Notes: generated by a model from the letters alone, not told the origin. Counted from the stretch's first letter, positions 49,440 through 62,029 are shown. The stretch is DNA of 64,000 nucleotides from Thamnaconus septentrionalis (GCA_009823395.1 CM020511.1:9832001-9896000); one strand, 5' to 3'. Program-made: numbers and translations.

Positions 49440-50060
49440 CTGTCTCTGCCGTTAAAGGTGTCTCCTTAAGCTAATCAGCTTGACCAAACCCCCTCCCGGC
49501 CCTCCCGCCTCTCCCAAACCCAATTATGTGGGTTGTTCCAATTAGGGGCCTGCGACTGCGGCGTGATAGGTAGACAGAAAGAAGAAAAAAAAAAAAAGGG
49601 GGAAGAAAAAAGACCCTGATCTTTACCGATAGGTTAGCGTCGCCCTCCGGTCCCGAAACAGTCAGAGCGCCGGCGCTTCAGACTCTAAATGAATCGCGTC
49701 TAGACCGCTTTTCATTCTGCCCACATGTGGGAGCCGCTGCCAGGATGACATCCCAGGCATACAGACTGTCAGCATATGTGACAAAAAACGTCATTGTGCC
49801 GCTGATGGCCGAATAATCCACTTGGATTAATGGAAATTTACATGCAGTCAATGTGGCCTCGTTCGTGAAAGCGGTTGCGACGTGCGCCGCCTCTCCTCCG
49901 CGGCGCTGCCTTACGTGTCGAGTCAGACTGCCGCTAATGTTTGCCTTCCCGAGGCCAAAGCTGTGACAGAAAACAAACACAGATAACACATGCTTTGTGC
50001 TCCATCACAAGCTCCCCTGCAACCGTTTGCTTTATCCCTGCCAATCCACACACGCGCCGC
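49440..50060. promoter_or_regulatory. candidate regulatory element with a palindromic K50 homeodomain site
   Basis: TAATCC (49814-49819), ACTT, GGATTA (49824-49829) is a perfect inverted pair of K50 homeodomain (Otx/Crx/Pitx/Gsc) consensus sites with a 4-bp gap. The region is repeat-free, of balanced composition and moderately CpG-rich (49860-49925). These traits fit a conserved developmental enhancer; function is inferred. Confidence 0.3.
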
Positions 50061-50849
50061 TGAAAAGGGGAAAAAAGAAAAACGTTGGGGGGACAGTCAT
50101 AGATCACGAGATCTTGTTTGTGTGTTGACATGAACTGTTCTGCAGGGTGAGCAAGATAAAGACTGTGTCAGGCCGCTAACTGCCCAGGCATCACGGCTGA
50201 ATTGCCTGCCACCATTAGCCAGTGGCTTCTGTGGAGCAGTGGTGTCACCGTTTGTAAATCAAATAGACCCTCGCCGAGATGCGATTTGGCATTTCGGAGT
50301 CAAGTAAGGGCAACGCGTTTATCCGCTAATATGTCAAATGCGATGCTCGTTTCAGTTCAAGAGCACCATTTGGTTTCGCTGATTTGAGGGGTGATACTGT
50401 TGTTAATTTTTTGTTCAGAAACAAAAAAGATACTGTAATCAAATTTGCTGGATTTATTTTTTTTTAATTTTTTTTTTCTGTGTCTCTGGCACACCACTAG
50501 GTGCAATACCCGGCACACTATCAAATGGATGTTTTTGGCATTTTTGTTTTCTAACAAAAATGAAATAAGTCAGAATGATGAGCGCTCCCAACACTAACAG
50601 AAAAAAACACCAACTTTTACCTTTAAATGTGCATTTTTGAAAATGTTTCGCAGATGTTTAGTAATAAAATTATATGCGACCGACACAGCAGTTGGCTGCA
50701 GTCAGTTGTTAGAAATTCCACAGTCAACAACCAGCTCACATGCTGACTTTGAAATATTTACAATTGCAAACCAACAAGACCTGCACTCTATAAGCGTACA
50801 TAAGCTGTGTAGCTCCTCTTATTTTGGATCTTAGTGAATCAGCTCCCTT
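50061..50849. other. non-coding stretch, no gene seen
   Basis: A T-rich run lies at 50453-50477. No gene or repeat recognised. Confidence 0.5.
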
Positions 50850-51190
50850 CAAGCATGTCCTGGGTCGGCCTTCCAGCCTCCTTCTGGTTGGGTATGCCTG
50901 AAACACCTCCTCGGGGTCTGTGATTTGCACAGAAGTCCAATAGCTGAACACTGTTTGGGTTCAGATCGGTCAGGCTGTTCCTTCCCCATGAAAGGAAAAA
51001 CAAAAACTCAGGGTAGAGGGTCCCCAGACCTGGGTTTGGGACCATGTCTCTGTCAGGCCCAGCCCAAAACAGAGACATGGGTCTGCCTCCCTGTGGGCTC
51101 ACCATCCGCACGAGAAACTGTTCGGGGTCTAGTGTGATGTGGATTGGGCAGCGGACCAAGGGAGGGGCCTGATTCCAGGTTATGGACACT
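50850..51190 (-). mobile_element. internally deleted LINE remnant: 5' leader joined to 3' end
   Basis: Read on the minus strand, the first part has GATGGTGAGCCCACAGGGAG, GGGCTGGGCCTGACAG and CCAGGTCTGGGGACCCTC, resembling the 5' leader of a common fish LINE. CTATTGGACTTCTGTGCAAA follows, which resembles its endonuclease region. It then passes directly into GAGGTGTTTCAGGCATACCC and CGACCCAGGACATGCTTGAAGG, which resemble the 3' end. The reverse-transcriptase core is missing, so this is an internally deleted or rearranged copy with no coding capacity. Confidence 0.5.
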
Positions 51191-51221
51191 GGTTAAGTAA
51201 TTCCATATTACTCAAATATAT

Positions 51222-51322
51222 TTGGGATCCCTCAAGACTCAGCCACGTCAAATTTGGGGCTTCTAGCCCGAAATTCTCTTCCTCCAAGGTGGGGCGTGAC
51301 AGAGATAGTTTGAGAACCACTG
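51222..51322 (-). mobile_element. hAT-like element end, third copy of the CAGTGGTTCTCAAACT family
   Basis: TTGGGATCCCTCAAGACTCA, CCACGTCAAATTTGGGGCTT and the terminus AGTTTGAGAACCACTG repeat the block at 19324-19444 almost base for base. The opposite terminus is not seen. Confidence 0.65.
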
Positions 51323-54300
51323 GCTTAATGCTATTGCATAATTTTGCATCTGAATCGTTTAAGCATTTCAGGATCAATTGGTGTCCTTGAGGAGGAAGAG
51401 GAGGATGGTAAAACAGCTTGGGTGCAATTACGTCAAAAGTTGAAGCTTGTGGGTGCTGTGGTAGGGGCAGTGTTCTTTCAGTCTAAACATTGTGGCTTGT
51501 CACAGGACAGTCACACGTGTCATGGGATCCTTTGCACTGACGGGATGTATTGATCTCTTATCAACCTGGCAGTGCATTCATTTGGTAAGACAAATTCCCA
51601 AGTCCCAGTCAACCTCCCAAACATTTGGGAATGCTCCCTCTGCTGTATCTGGATGAAATATATTCTTGAGCTACACTGAGTTAACCGTATGTTATATCAG
51701 ACTATCATAGCATCGAACACAACCACGACAAAACTCTTCTGACAGGAAAAAGTTTAAAGCTGCTTTGCGATGAAAAGAAACGTGTTCTCGGTTTCGTCCA
51801 AACGAAGGCGCACACTTGGCTGCTGAGGCACGGGTCAAAGTCAGCTTGATAGTTACTGGCAGGAGACGCTGTTCTGAAAACTGACATTAAAATTGTGCAC
51901 TTCATGTCTTTGCTTCCTCCCACTGTACAGAAACAGGGCCAACGTTTTCCAACACAGTTTCCGTCTTGCGAGCAGACATCGTTTGTCAATCACGATCCCT
52001 CAACTTTTTTCACGGCATCCAAGTAACTGATGAAAACATTTAAAAAATCGTTTAACTGCGTGTGAACTCTGCTGCCCTGTTCGACCTCTGGCAATGAAAT
52101 GCATGATATTGTGAATTGATTGCAGTTGGATAGCGCTACACTCCTATGTGGACATCAAAATCCATCTGTGGTGTCGGCTTTGATGCTTGACTGCCATCCA
52201 TACCTCAACTGAATCACAGATATGTTGCTACTGTTGGACTTTGTCAGCTTTTCTTCATTTTAGTGGACAGTCTTTTCTTCTCATACCGCTGCTACAACCT
52301 TCTTCCTTCCAGCTTCCATAAAGCTGTTGTATATCGCCTGGACACATTTATTCAAATCCTATTATAACTTCTAGCTGTGGTCTGGTAGACCAGATCACGT
52401 TGGGTTCCTCAGCGCAATTATACTCTCACCTGAATTTCCATGAAGAGCAATTCAATCACGATCCAGCAACAAAAAACACATACGAGTGCCAGGCAAACAC
52501 TTTTAACTGTTTACACTCCTAGGAGTTGTTTGAGTGCTGACATTTGCAAAACAAGATGTTACATTGAAGAGGTCGAAAAACCGTGAGTCACAGAGGTTTT
52601 CACGCACCTTGTTTTCTGCCATGTCTGTGCGTATCACCCACACACAAACACGTGAGAGAAGTTTTTCTACCAACCCTGCGTTCTCATATGTCATGTGTGT
52701 AGGAGACCAACGTTTTAGTCATTCCCACGGAAATTTGCAGGTGTGATCTGACATTTACTGCTCAATCTCTCAATTGTTTTTTTTTTTTGTTCCTTCCAGG
52801 GCACAATGTGTTCCTGCCCTTAGAGTCCTTGAGATTTGTCATATTTCAAAGCAGAGTAAATTTGGATATAGCCTACTTATCTTAATTCTATATCCATGTC
52901 AAATGATTACTAAAACACAACCAAAAACAAGCATCAACAGTTTTTTTTTTTTGGTCATTCAGCTTTAGCCTTTGCCTTTGCCAATTTAATGGAAACTTTT
53001 TGTGTCGTTCACACTGTCACACTAAACCAACCAGAAGCGCTGCTGAATCTTCCTGGCAGACAAAGCTCACACTGGTAGGGTGCACGTGATGGCTCAGTCC
53101 GGATGGCAGGTGCCACTGGAAGGTAAGCCAAGGCAGAGTTCAGTTATGGAATAGAATGGGGTGATTTATCTCAATAATGACTCCTTTTTGGGTGACAAGG
53201 CAATTTCACTGCCCAGAGGTGGAGGTTTTTTTTTTCTCTCCCTCTCTCGCTCCTGTGCCCCAAGATGAAGGTTGTTTTCAAAGAGAGACAGTGCTGATGG
53301 AATAGCCTCAAATCTGACTGGGGATGGGAAAGGAGGGAGGCTTCAGTAAACACATATGAGCAATCCTTTAGTTTGCCAGTGTCAGCTGAAGAGGGGACAA
53401 TAAAAAGGGGGATTGAGGCAGAGCCACTCTCTCATCAGAGAGGAAGACACTGCTTTGACTGTGACTTTCTTTTCTTTTCTGAAGAGGTTCCTGTCGAGGG
53501 TTGAGCCCCCGAACAAGCCTTTTAGATTTTCATCCTTCCCTTTGATCCCCGACATGCAAATCTGCCATGGGGCTGCCTATCTGCGTCTTTACGCCTGCAC
53601 ATCAAAAAGCTTCACAGTCAAACCAGCAATGGCTCGGCCCTCTCCCTAGTATCGCAGAAAACATTCTTTTTTTTTTATGTAAACCTCATTTTACAAGCAA
53701 ATATAATCTTTGAGCAAGGGGCCCTGGAGCTAATGTAACAAAAAGGCTGCAGTGAGGCAATCACGCTTGTCAGGAATTATCACTTGGATAAGGCTCAATT
53801 TTTTTCCAAATAGAAAAAATATCAGAGAGGCAATATGCATGTTGTTTTGTTGTTTCACTGCCCTCACCCAACTTTGTATGATATATTTTGAAAGGGAAAC
53901 TGCAGAGACCCAAATACTCCAAAATTGCAAATGTGTGCGTGGCTGTGTGCATGCGTTTTTATTTTGTCTTTGCCGACACAAAGCTGTTGTAGTTGGAGCA
54001 GCTGAGCTGTTGTCACTGTTGCTCAGTCAAAAGCAGAAATGTGTCTATTAAAGGCTTTAGTTAAAAGGAGTTAAGCAGAAGTAAAAGTTCATGTGAGACT
54101 ACAATTGCATAAAATAAAGAAATTTGTGAATGTGAGATTCAGGAGACATGACTTTTCCAACTTTAAAAGGTAAACAAAATGACCTCCTTGTTAATTTATT
54201 ACACAGTGTATTAACTCAATTTTTATTTGTTTGTTTTGGTCATTTTTATTGTCGTCATACTTGTACGATGAAGTAGTGATGGTGGCTTTACTGAACTTTT

Positions 54301-54751
54301 GTGCATTACAACCAACAGTTCTCACGAGTCGTTGAAATAACATTAATAACACTGGTAGTACAATATGTAAGAAAAAGAACCCCCTGTGTTGGACAACAGC
54401 GCTGGACTAGTTTTGTCGAGAAATAAAGCAGCAAATAAATAAAAAGCCAAATCATTGCTAATTTAAAAGATGAAAGAAAATGCCAAAGACATATAAAGTG
54501 AGTTTATGTGATAGTTTCTGAAAAAAAACTACTTATGCTGCTCCAAACAAATAATAATAAAAAAAAATTAAAAGAAAGAAGAAGGTAAAGAAGAGTGATC
54601 TAACTATCAATCACGACTCCGAGAGTGCTCAAATAGCCTTGGGCTACAGCTAATCGCCGGAATTAACTTAAACTCATCACATCACAATAAGAAATTCAAA
54701 ATAACTTCTTGAGGCATTTCTGGGTTGGTAAGTGAGTCATTTCCGACACAT
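51323..54751. other. non-coding stretch, no gene seen
   Basis: Only short frames without pattern, and T runs near 52777-52789 and 52939-52952. No repeat family recognised. Confidence 0.5.
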
Positions 54752-54991
54752 CTACAAATCCATTAAAACGATAGAACTACTTAATAGAACTGTCTGTGTT
54801 GAAGGGGTGCCTCGGATGGCAGAATGAGCTGATTGGCTTGGCTGATTAGGGTCACTCTTGTCTCGAAGAAACGGCATTACGCTGTTGATGATCATGCTGT
54901 CTCCAAGATTTCCTTCCAGACCGCTAAATCCAGCGGTGTTGTGGTAAAATGGGCCTTTAGCTCTGTTGTAAGAATTCACTTTGGTTGTCAT
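54752..54991 (-). CDS. coding-like open frame of 79 codons, identity unknown
   Basis: The minus-strand frame from ATG 54991 to a stop at 54752 gives a peptide beginning MTTKVNSYNRAKGPFYHNTA and containing GLEGNLGDSMIINSVMPFL. It has the even composition of a real protein rather than a shadow frame. A CTCAG acceptor-like sequence lies about 10 bases before the ATG. No donor is needed if it is a terminal exon. I cannot name a family. It could be an orphan exon, a transposon-derived piece, or chance. Confidence 0.22.
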   Translation of the reverse strand: MTTKVNSYNRAKGPFYHNTAGFSGLEGNLGDSMIINSVMPFLRDKSDPNQPSQSAHSAIRGTPSTQTVLLSSSIVLMDL

Positions 54992-56088
54992 CAGTGCTGT
55001 CTGAGCTTATGATAATCTTGACCGATGTGGTGATGCAATGACACAGCGTCGTTCTGCACTGGGCTCCGCATGGTGCCGGGTTTCAGTCTTTGTGGGTCCA
55101 ATATTGTCTCGTTTTAAATAATACTTTGCATTTTTGCACCTCAGATTTCTTTACTTTATATATCAAACATCAAACCTTTCAACTCCATAACAAAGACAAA
55201 TATTAGTACACTATTCACAACATTTTTTAATGATCTTCCTTCTGCATCAGTTTTTCTCATTTTAGAGATTTAATGATTACTGGGTTTCTCAACGTCACTT
55301 GTTGGAAATGTTGGAATCTGGTGGTTGTCACTTGGTGGAACACACAATTGGTATGTTAGAGCAGATCTAGTCAAAATACACTTAGTGCACCTGTGGTGGT
55401 TGAGTCTAGTGATGGCCAGGTAGAGTCATTATGAATTTTGCTTCATGATGAATCTCATCATGGTACAGCCAGGAAAACTATGATGATGATGTTGACAGCT
55501 TGGGCCAGCTGTATGTTGAAGTTAAAGCATGTAAATCTCCTTGTCCTTCCTGCATTGGGAACTGTAGTCCAAAGGTCTGAGATCACTCAATGCTAATGAT
55601 AGCATTGCCGGAAAATTAGTGATTAGCCAAAAAAAATTCAAACATGTTTTTTGTCTTTAAAATTGAGATAATGTGCAACATGTTTTAAGGAAGCGGGTTT
55701 GCTGACATTCAAACATTTAACGCGGGACATTTTCTGAGCGAGAAGATTAATTACAACTGGCCCAATTCTTGTCAGTATTTTATGAAATTCTTGTTCCTTT
55801 TTTCCACTGGTTTTGTTTAATTCTGCTTCTTCTATTAGCCATGTAGCACCGTCAAAAGACTTAATTAATTATTTATTGTTTACAATTTTTTTTATGCTTG
55901 CTTAAAATGTGACTAACATGCTATCTAAAAAGAAAATCTATCTAAAAAGTCAATTCCTCATTGAATCAATTTGATGAAACAATTATTTGAAAAGGTGTGA
56001 AAAAAATTGTAAAATAATGTGAAAAAGACATGACTAAAAAGTATAAACAACTTGTACTTGTTCCAGAACCAGCTGAAACATTAACCAC

Positions 56089-56091
<3 letters not shown>
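54992..56091. other. non-coding stretch, no gene seen
   Basis: No recognised feature. Confidence 0.5.

Positions 56092-56140
<49 letters not shown>
56092..56140. repeat. (GT)n(GA)n compound microsatellite
   Basis: About 16 GT units to 56124, then about eight AG units to 56140. Confidence 0.95.
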
Positions 56141-56569
56141 CGAGAGAGCGAAAGACCACACACACACATACCAAGAAGTATCAGAGAAAGATCCTAGAAA
56201 TGATGTTGGGAAATGTCAAGACTGTAAAGAAAGGATGTGATAAATGTACAACCTACAGTCTCTGAAGTCATTAGTGCACTCCACTGAGCAGGCTGACCAA
56301 TGATCAAAGGTTGGTGGTTGGAGTCCCATCTCCAACTGTCCACATGCTGAAGCATCCTTCACACTGACCTGAAATTGCTTCCAATGGGCATTGCCGTGCA
56401 CTGCATGCCAGCAGATGCCCGTTGGTTTATGGATGAATGGGTGAGTGGGTGAATGCATTTCGTGCACTGGTAATGTGCAGAAAAGTGCTATTAGCGTAAA
56501 GTGCAATCGATTTACCATTTTGCCAATTTAGTAATTCACTTTGACTGGCAGTGTCAGTTAGTCTCTTCT

Positions 56570-57330
56570 TCTTCCCATCTGAAGCTTCCAGGACCAGGAA
56601 TTATGGAAGCTACTGTCACCAAGTTCTTCTACCTCTTTCTGTCATCTGAATTTGACTCAGTCAAGGACAGCAGGCACTGGAGCTCTGTAGTCATCCCACT
56701 TCCCATACGGTTGGCCTACGCTTCTTATGCCATGGTTGTACGTCTGTAAAATATGAGTTTAAATGCTCTGTGCTCTGACCACAGTACTGCTATTTCCTTC
56801 CTCCTGCAAGTAACTCAGGTGTTGGTGCAGTGTGATTTGCAGCAGATTCTGGTAGCTACCTGTCCCATTTCATTTGAAGGCGCTGATCTTCTGTGGCCCG
56901 TCTGGGTCTCACAACTACTGTATATGTTGCCACCTGCCACACCAGCATTTTCAGAACTTCTTCTTCTCTTGTGCTTCATGTTGGGACTGAAAGGGTGTTT
57001 GTATTCTTCTGAGTGACGTTCATATTTCTTTACACAGCCTCACTGTAGATGCTGTGGTCTATCTATGGCACCCAAATACTTGAGGATTGTCACGTTTCTT
57101 GATACTCTCTCTTGTACTGTCTTCCTATGTTCCTTGGTAGCTGCCATGTCCATGATTTTTTTTTTTTCTTTTTTTTTTTTTACTGATTTGTAGTTGGCAT
57201 TCTCTATAGACTCCAGCAGCTCCTGCTGTTGTTCTGATGAAGTAGCTGTCAACACAGTGTCTCCAGCAAATTGGAGATTTCTGCCACTGACGTTGACACC
57301 TGTCAAGGACAGCTTCCTTGTACAAGAGAC
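56570..57330 (-). pseudogene. decayed LINE reverse transcriptase
   Basis: The minus-strand frame 57306-57040 reads GVNVSGRNLQFAGDTVL, then ELLESIENANYKS, a lysine run, and KYLGAIDRPQHLQ. The order is that of a non-LTR reverse transcriptase: the catalytic FADDT/YADDT box (here FAGDT, so one catalytic aspartate is lost), the following helix, the K-K-T-K strand and the FKYLG motif. Further left, broken frames continue with a CET-like patch towards 56570. An A/T-homopolymer expansion (57159-57181) and many stops show that it is dead. The clade is uncertain (L2 or Jockey-like). Confidence 0.65.
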
Positions 57331-58444
57331 AACTTTTTACTACGTTAGAATAGATGTAAAAGCAGATAGGCAATATCAGCCAACCATGCCATACTTAAAA
57401 CCTTGAAACTTAAAAACTTGATTTAACTTCACTATTTATATGAGAGCCTTTAGGACTAGCCGTGGACTTATCAATGTTGCAGCTTATGGCATTAGAACAG
57501 TACATGTCCCTTGCCTTGTTTCTAGTTTTTTCCAGGCCTGTGGCAGTCAGGGATGGAGGAAACAAAGTTGAGAGAGCGCAGAGAAACACTGATGTGGAAT
57601 GGTAAACACATAGGCGGGCAAGACGAGATTGAATCAGGCTGCACGTTGAAAGCAGCAACCCACGGAATGTGAATGTTAAGTGCAAGGAGTTATCGGTATC
57701 ACATTAGCGTCAATGTCTTCTGCGCCTGTGGGTGTGTTTCTGGAAGGCGATGTTCATTGTCCATCAACGAATCCATGCATTAACCCACAGATCTATCCAC
57801 TAATCAGCCCATTCAGCCACCCAGCCGTCCATGCTCCTTTTGCTCCTGCTCATCCTACGCCGTGTAGTTGGGGGTAGAGGGTGCAGTTCCATCTGTGCTT
57901 CTATGTACTGTGAATCTCTGTGCTTTCCCGTGAAAGGAGAGTGGGCATTTGGATGGAGAGCGTGATGCTCACTGAATGCATAAAGCTCAAAAATATCCAG
58001 TCGTACCCACTCTTCACTGGCCAGACACCAACTGACTTTATGCCATGAAATGACTATGTTGCTGTCTGCATGGTGGTTACAGCCACTGTGCAGGGAAATA
58101 TCAGCATAGCACCTCATGTCATTGTTTTGGAGGGTCAAGCCATTCATTGGCTTTTTGTCTATCATCAACTGTGATCTGATTGAGGATGTTAAGTCAAATG
58201 CGCATAGCTGTGCCAGAAGTGTGTAACACAAGTCTGAAACTGTGAAGTGCGTTTCATGTCAAGCCATGTAGCAGCAAGAACTAATTTTCCCTTTTCTCAG
58301 ATATGGAGTTCCGTTAACCGAATATGTTTTTAAATTGTCAGGGCAGAAAAATTGTCAAGAATAAAATAACAGTTTTTCTTCAAAAAATGAAACGTTTTAC
58401 AGTGTTGAGCCATTGGCTGCACTCACTTGTTGAAGTTTTCATGA

Positions 58445-58446
<2 letters not shown>
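57331..58446. other. non-coding stretch, no gene seen
   Basis: A 143-codon minus frame (57800-58231) has no recognised pattern, and its right part is locally repetitive (CATCCATCAACG-like). No element assigned. Confidence 0.45.

Positions 58447-58504
<58 letters not shown>
58447..58504. repeat. (GT)n microsatellite
   Basis: About 29 uninterrupted GT units, the longest TG repeat in the window. Confidence 0.97.
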
Positions 58505-58509
<5 letters not shown>

Positions 58510-60045
58510 AAGCTGATCAGTCATCATGATGAACCACCTCCTTCACCTGTGTTAATTTGTTTTAGGATTAAGATGGAATGAAAAACATTCAATGAAAATC
58601 AGTAAAAAAAAAAGGGTTTAATTTTATATTAACACTTGACTCGGCACCAAGTTTGGCAGCTGCCGGGTTCAACGTGGCACGCTTTGAATGCGCGCATGCT
58701 GAAAACGCCTGCGGTTTAATTTAGATGGACTGATTTTGATTTGTTTTGCCATTTTTTGGTTCATTGGTCATGTGATAATATATTTACAGGAGAGCCGTTT
58801 CTTTTGTGAATAGAGGGTGATGCAGAAAGTTGAGTAATGAGTTTATGGAATGGCAGAAAATTAATTTGAAAAAAAATTGATACTCGTTTGCTTTGTCAGT
58901 CAGTATCAGGTAAATTGAATGAGGATTTAGCGCCGACCAAATCATTACCATAAATTAATGAAGCAATTAATATTATTAGTAGTATTAATATACTATATTT
59001 AACAATAATTACAGCACAGAAAGAACTGGGCATGAATTAATCAAAGTGCCACCATTGTGCATACAATGAAAAACATATATGGCAAACAAAAAAATAGCAA
59101 AAATATGAATAACACCATAATAAACTGTGCTTTATAAACAAAACTCTTCTGCGATATTCCACATTCTTCACTCAGTGTTGTATTACGGTATTTATATTGA
59201 TACATTTGTCTTCCACTATTCTTTATTATCCATTTCAGCGATTAAAAGAAATCATTTTTTTTCTGCATGGACAAAGAAGAAAAGAAAAAGTAGATGGCTG
59301 GAGAGATCCCCACTGAAACAGCTTGTTAAAGAGAGAGCCAAGAAAAAACATGATGGAGGAAGAGAAACCTCCCTCAAAGCTTTGGACCCAAATCATAAAA
59401 GCAGTTTGAGGACTTTTTTGGCCTGTTTATTCAAGATGTGTAAATGAGGGGGGAAAGAGAAATCAATTTAGAGGATAAAATGCATGAGTCGTGAGTGGCT
59501 AAAAAAAAAAAAAATACAAAATGAAAAGACTGCTGTAAAAAATGGGGGTAAAAAAACAACAACACCAAAGTGTAACAAACGGCTTTAATAATGTCATGAG
59601 TGACGTCATGGGAGTGTTCAGGCTGTTGCAGCAGAGGTTCCTTTCGAACATTTCCAAAGGTCTTTTATTTTCTCAGACAAAAAAGGTTCAGCCTAATCTG
59701 AGCTTCACATGAAAGGTTGTTCCGTTATTGGTAGCTAGACGTCAACATGCATTGACAAACTACCTCTGGTGTGTTCTGCCGACAAGGCGCAAGATGAAGC
59801 TGTTTGATCTGTCGAGTTCAGAAGGGGAACAAAAAAAAATCAGATTTTTTTGACTGTTGAGGTCACTACTTGAAGTTGTCTTGAGGTCACAAATCTCTTT
59901 TTTTAAAATGTGTGGCTGAGCAAGCAACCTGTCCCAAAGTTGACTCTGGCAAGATCCTGTTAAAGGTCCTGACTCCAGTGTGGAAAATCTTTGAGGAAGG
60001 CTGGTATTTAAGGAAGCTCGCCTGACAGAGCGTTTCATATTTGGG
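58505..60045. other. non-coding stretch, no gene seen
   Basis: AT-rich, with poly-A runs near 59501-59514. A lysine/arginine-rich frame at 59127-59447 follows from A-richness. No element recognised. Confidence 0.5.
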
Positions 60046-60281
60046 CCACTGTCAGGCGGCTTTCTTAAAAAAATGGCGACACAAGATGGCAGCTAGCTAG
60101 GAGCAAGACCCTTATTGCTCTATGTATATTCTTCTGAGAACTATTCTTAGGTTAAGAAACCAAATTGCTTTCATTGTACTTTGAGTGCACACTTTTATTG
60201 ATGTATTTATGGGCAGTATGTCAAGCTTTTACCATTATACAAATCATAAATCAAGCCAGATTTTACACACTGGATCTTTAA
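60046..60281 (+). mobile_element. piggyBac-like TTAA-flanked MITE, copy C, 5'-truncated
   Basis: It ends ATTTTACACACTGGATCTTTAA with TTAA at 60278-60281. It shares ACAAGATGGCAGCTAGCTAG, GAGCAAGACCC, GGGCAGTATGTCAAGCTTTT and AATCATAAATCAAGCC with copies A and B. The left half is absent: identity begins near CTGTCAGGCGGCT. Confidence 0.75.
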
Positions 60282-60372
60282 GTGAATGGTTACAGCTAAA
60301 GTCCCAGTGACCTGAGGAGGCAATGCAGGATATTGCTCTGAGGTGATGCTACCACAAACCAAGACGCTAGAC

Positions 60373-60747
60373 CAGGCATGGGGCAATCTTCGGCCCGGGG
60401 GCCGTATGCGGCCCGTTATGCTTTTTAATCCGGCCAGCCAAATTTGAAGAAATTATATTGATAGGAAGTAAGTCATAAAATAGCTGTATTTCGTCAATTT
60501 TTTCAGTGTTTTAGAGTCATTTCAATAAAGAGCTAAATATCGTAGAGCTTCAAAGACACAGATTTGGTTGGAACTTTGCTTTGGTTCATTTTCGTTGAAG
60601 CACGTTTTCTACATATCCCATGACATATTTTTTTCTCCTATATGGTGGGTCACCAAAACACTCCACCCATCTGCTCCTGCTCCGGCCCCCTCTGTCACAT
60701 TTTAGAACCCATTGTGGCCCAACAGTCAAAAAAATTGCCCACCCCTG
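60373..60747 (+). mobile_element. hAT-type MITE, copy C, with 8-bp target duplication
   Basis: Termini are CAGGCATGGGGCAATC and ATTGCCCACCCCTG. The flanks CGCTAGAC (60365-60372) and CGCTCGAC (60748-60755) match at 7 of 8 positions, the hAT signature. Same orientation and interior blocks as copy A; about 375 bp, no transposase. Confidence 0.9.
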
Positions 60748-61151
60748 CGCTCGACCTTTGTGACAGGAAAAAAAAAAAAAAAAAAGTGCTGTCTTCAGCT
60801 TGCAGTGGCTTCAGACGCATCAGGCTGCTGGACGTTTAACTAGTGAACAGCAGGGCAGCTACACACAGCAGGAGATGCTCTTATATTGGGCCAGCTGACA
60901 GGGCTGGGCTCCCTCTCAGGCAGAGAGACACACAGTTACTGCTCTTGGCACGTTTGCTCTCGCCATCAGCTCCTAAGCCAAGCAAGCTGGTCCTATGAAC
61001 TGAGACATTATAGACTGTCACTCCTCGTTGTCCCATTTTTTTCCTATTTTCCACGTCTTTTGCTTCCATTGGAGGAAGGGAAAGTTGCATTTAGCCGTGT
61101 TTTCTTTTTCTCAGTCATATTTCAATTTTGAATTTAAACGTGCATCTCAAC
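60748..61151. other. non-coding stretch, no gene seen
   Basis: A poly-A run lies at 60769-60785. No gene or repeat recognised. Confidence 0.5.
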
Positions 61152-61247
61152 CGTTCATCCATCAATCCATCCATCCATCTCCTGTACTCAGGGTTGCGGG
61201 GGTCTTCTGGCTCCTGTCCCTGCTGTCAGTTCATCGCAGGGCCACAT
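61152..61247 (-). mobile_element. SINE tail fragment, reverse orientation
   Basis: CATCCATCCATCTCC, TACTCAGGGTTGCGGGGGTCT and CAGTTCATCGCAGGGCCACAT are the reverse complement of the GGAT tail, the last body block and the GTGGCCCTGCGATGAACTG block of the SINE at 18278-18659. The stretch between the last two is shortened by a deletion. Confidence 0.75.
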
Positions 61248-61833
61248 AAAATGAAAACAAACACAACAACAACAACACAACAACAAATAAAAACATACAC
61301 AACATTTATAGGGTCAACTTTATGGTTCCCAATTTGCATCACATACATTTTTCATGCAACGGAAAAAATGCAACCTCAATGCTGAAAAGCTATATTCCCA
61401 ACCAATCAGAGGATTCATTTATTTGTTTATTCTTGCCGCATTAACCAGAAAAAGAAAATTGTGATTGTGGGCATTTTCATAAAAAAAATCTCTGCAGGGC
61501 CGTGTAGATGATAAATCTGTAAATCTTTCCATTGACCAATAACCACTAAAACCATTTTCTTTTTCCAAAGACTTTGAGTCTAATCTCAGGATGCCACCTG
61601 GATTTGTGGGGGGAAAGTGCTAAAATGTTATGCTGGGCCAGGCCTGGCCTTTATGACTGGTTCAGACTGACTAATGGACATGAAATCCAGACATACAGAC
61701 ACAGAGTAATGATAATACATTTATTCATTTGATGAAGTGAAAAAATGTGTGTGCATATGTCGGTTTCTGTTCATTGTAAGAAATGCTCTATTTTAAGAGC
61801 ATTTATGCATGAGTGCAGGAGGAAGTGGCTATT
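61248..61833. other. non-coding stretch, no gene seen
   Basis: An ACA-rich patch lies at 61259-61283. No other feature. Confidence 0.5.

Positions 61834-61872
<39 letters not shown>
61834..61872. repeat. (GATA)n microsatellite
   Basis: About nine GATA units. Confidence 0.95.
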
Positions 61873-62029
61873 CTGCATCTTTCAACATATTTTAACAAAC
61901 GATATCAGGACACTTTAATTTTCATCATCCATTCCACTCGGAAGTTTCGGATTCCCAGGACAGGCCAAGCTTGGATCGCATGAGCAAAGCTTTTTTTTTT
62001 TTTTCTCTCCTCCACTTTTTTGTGGGTTG

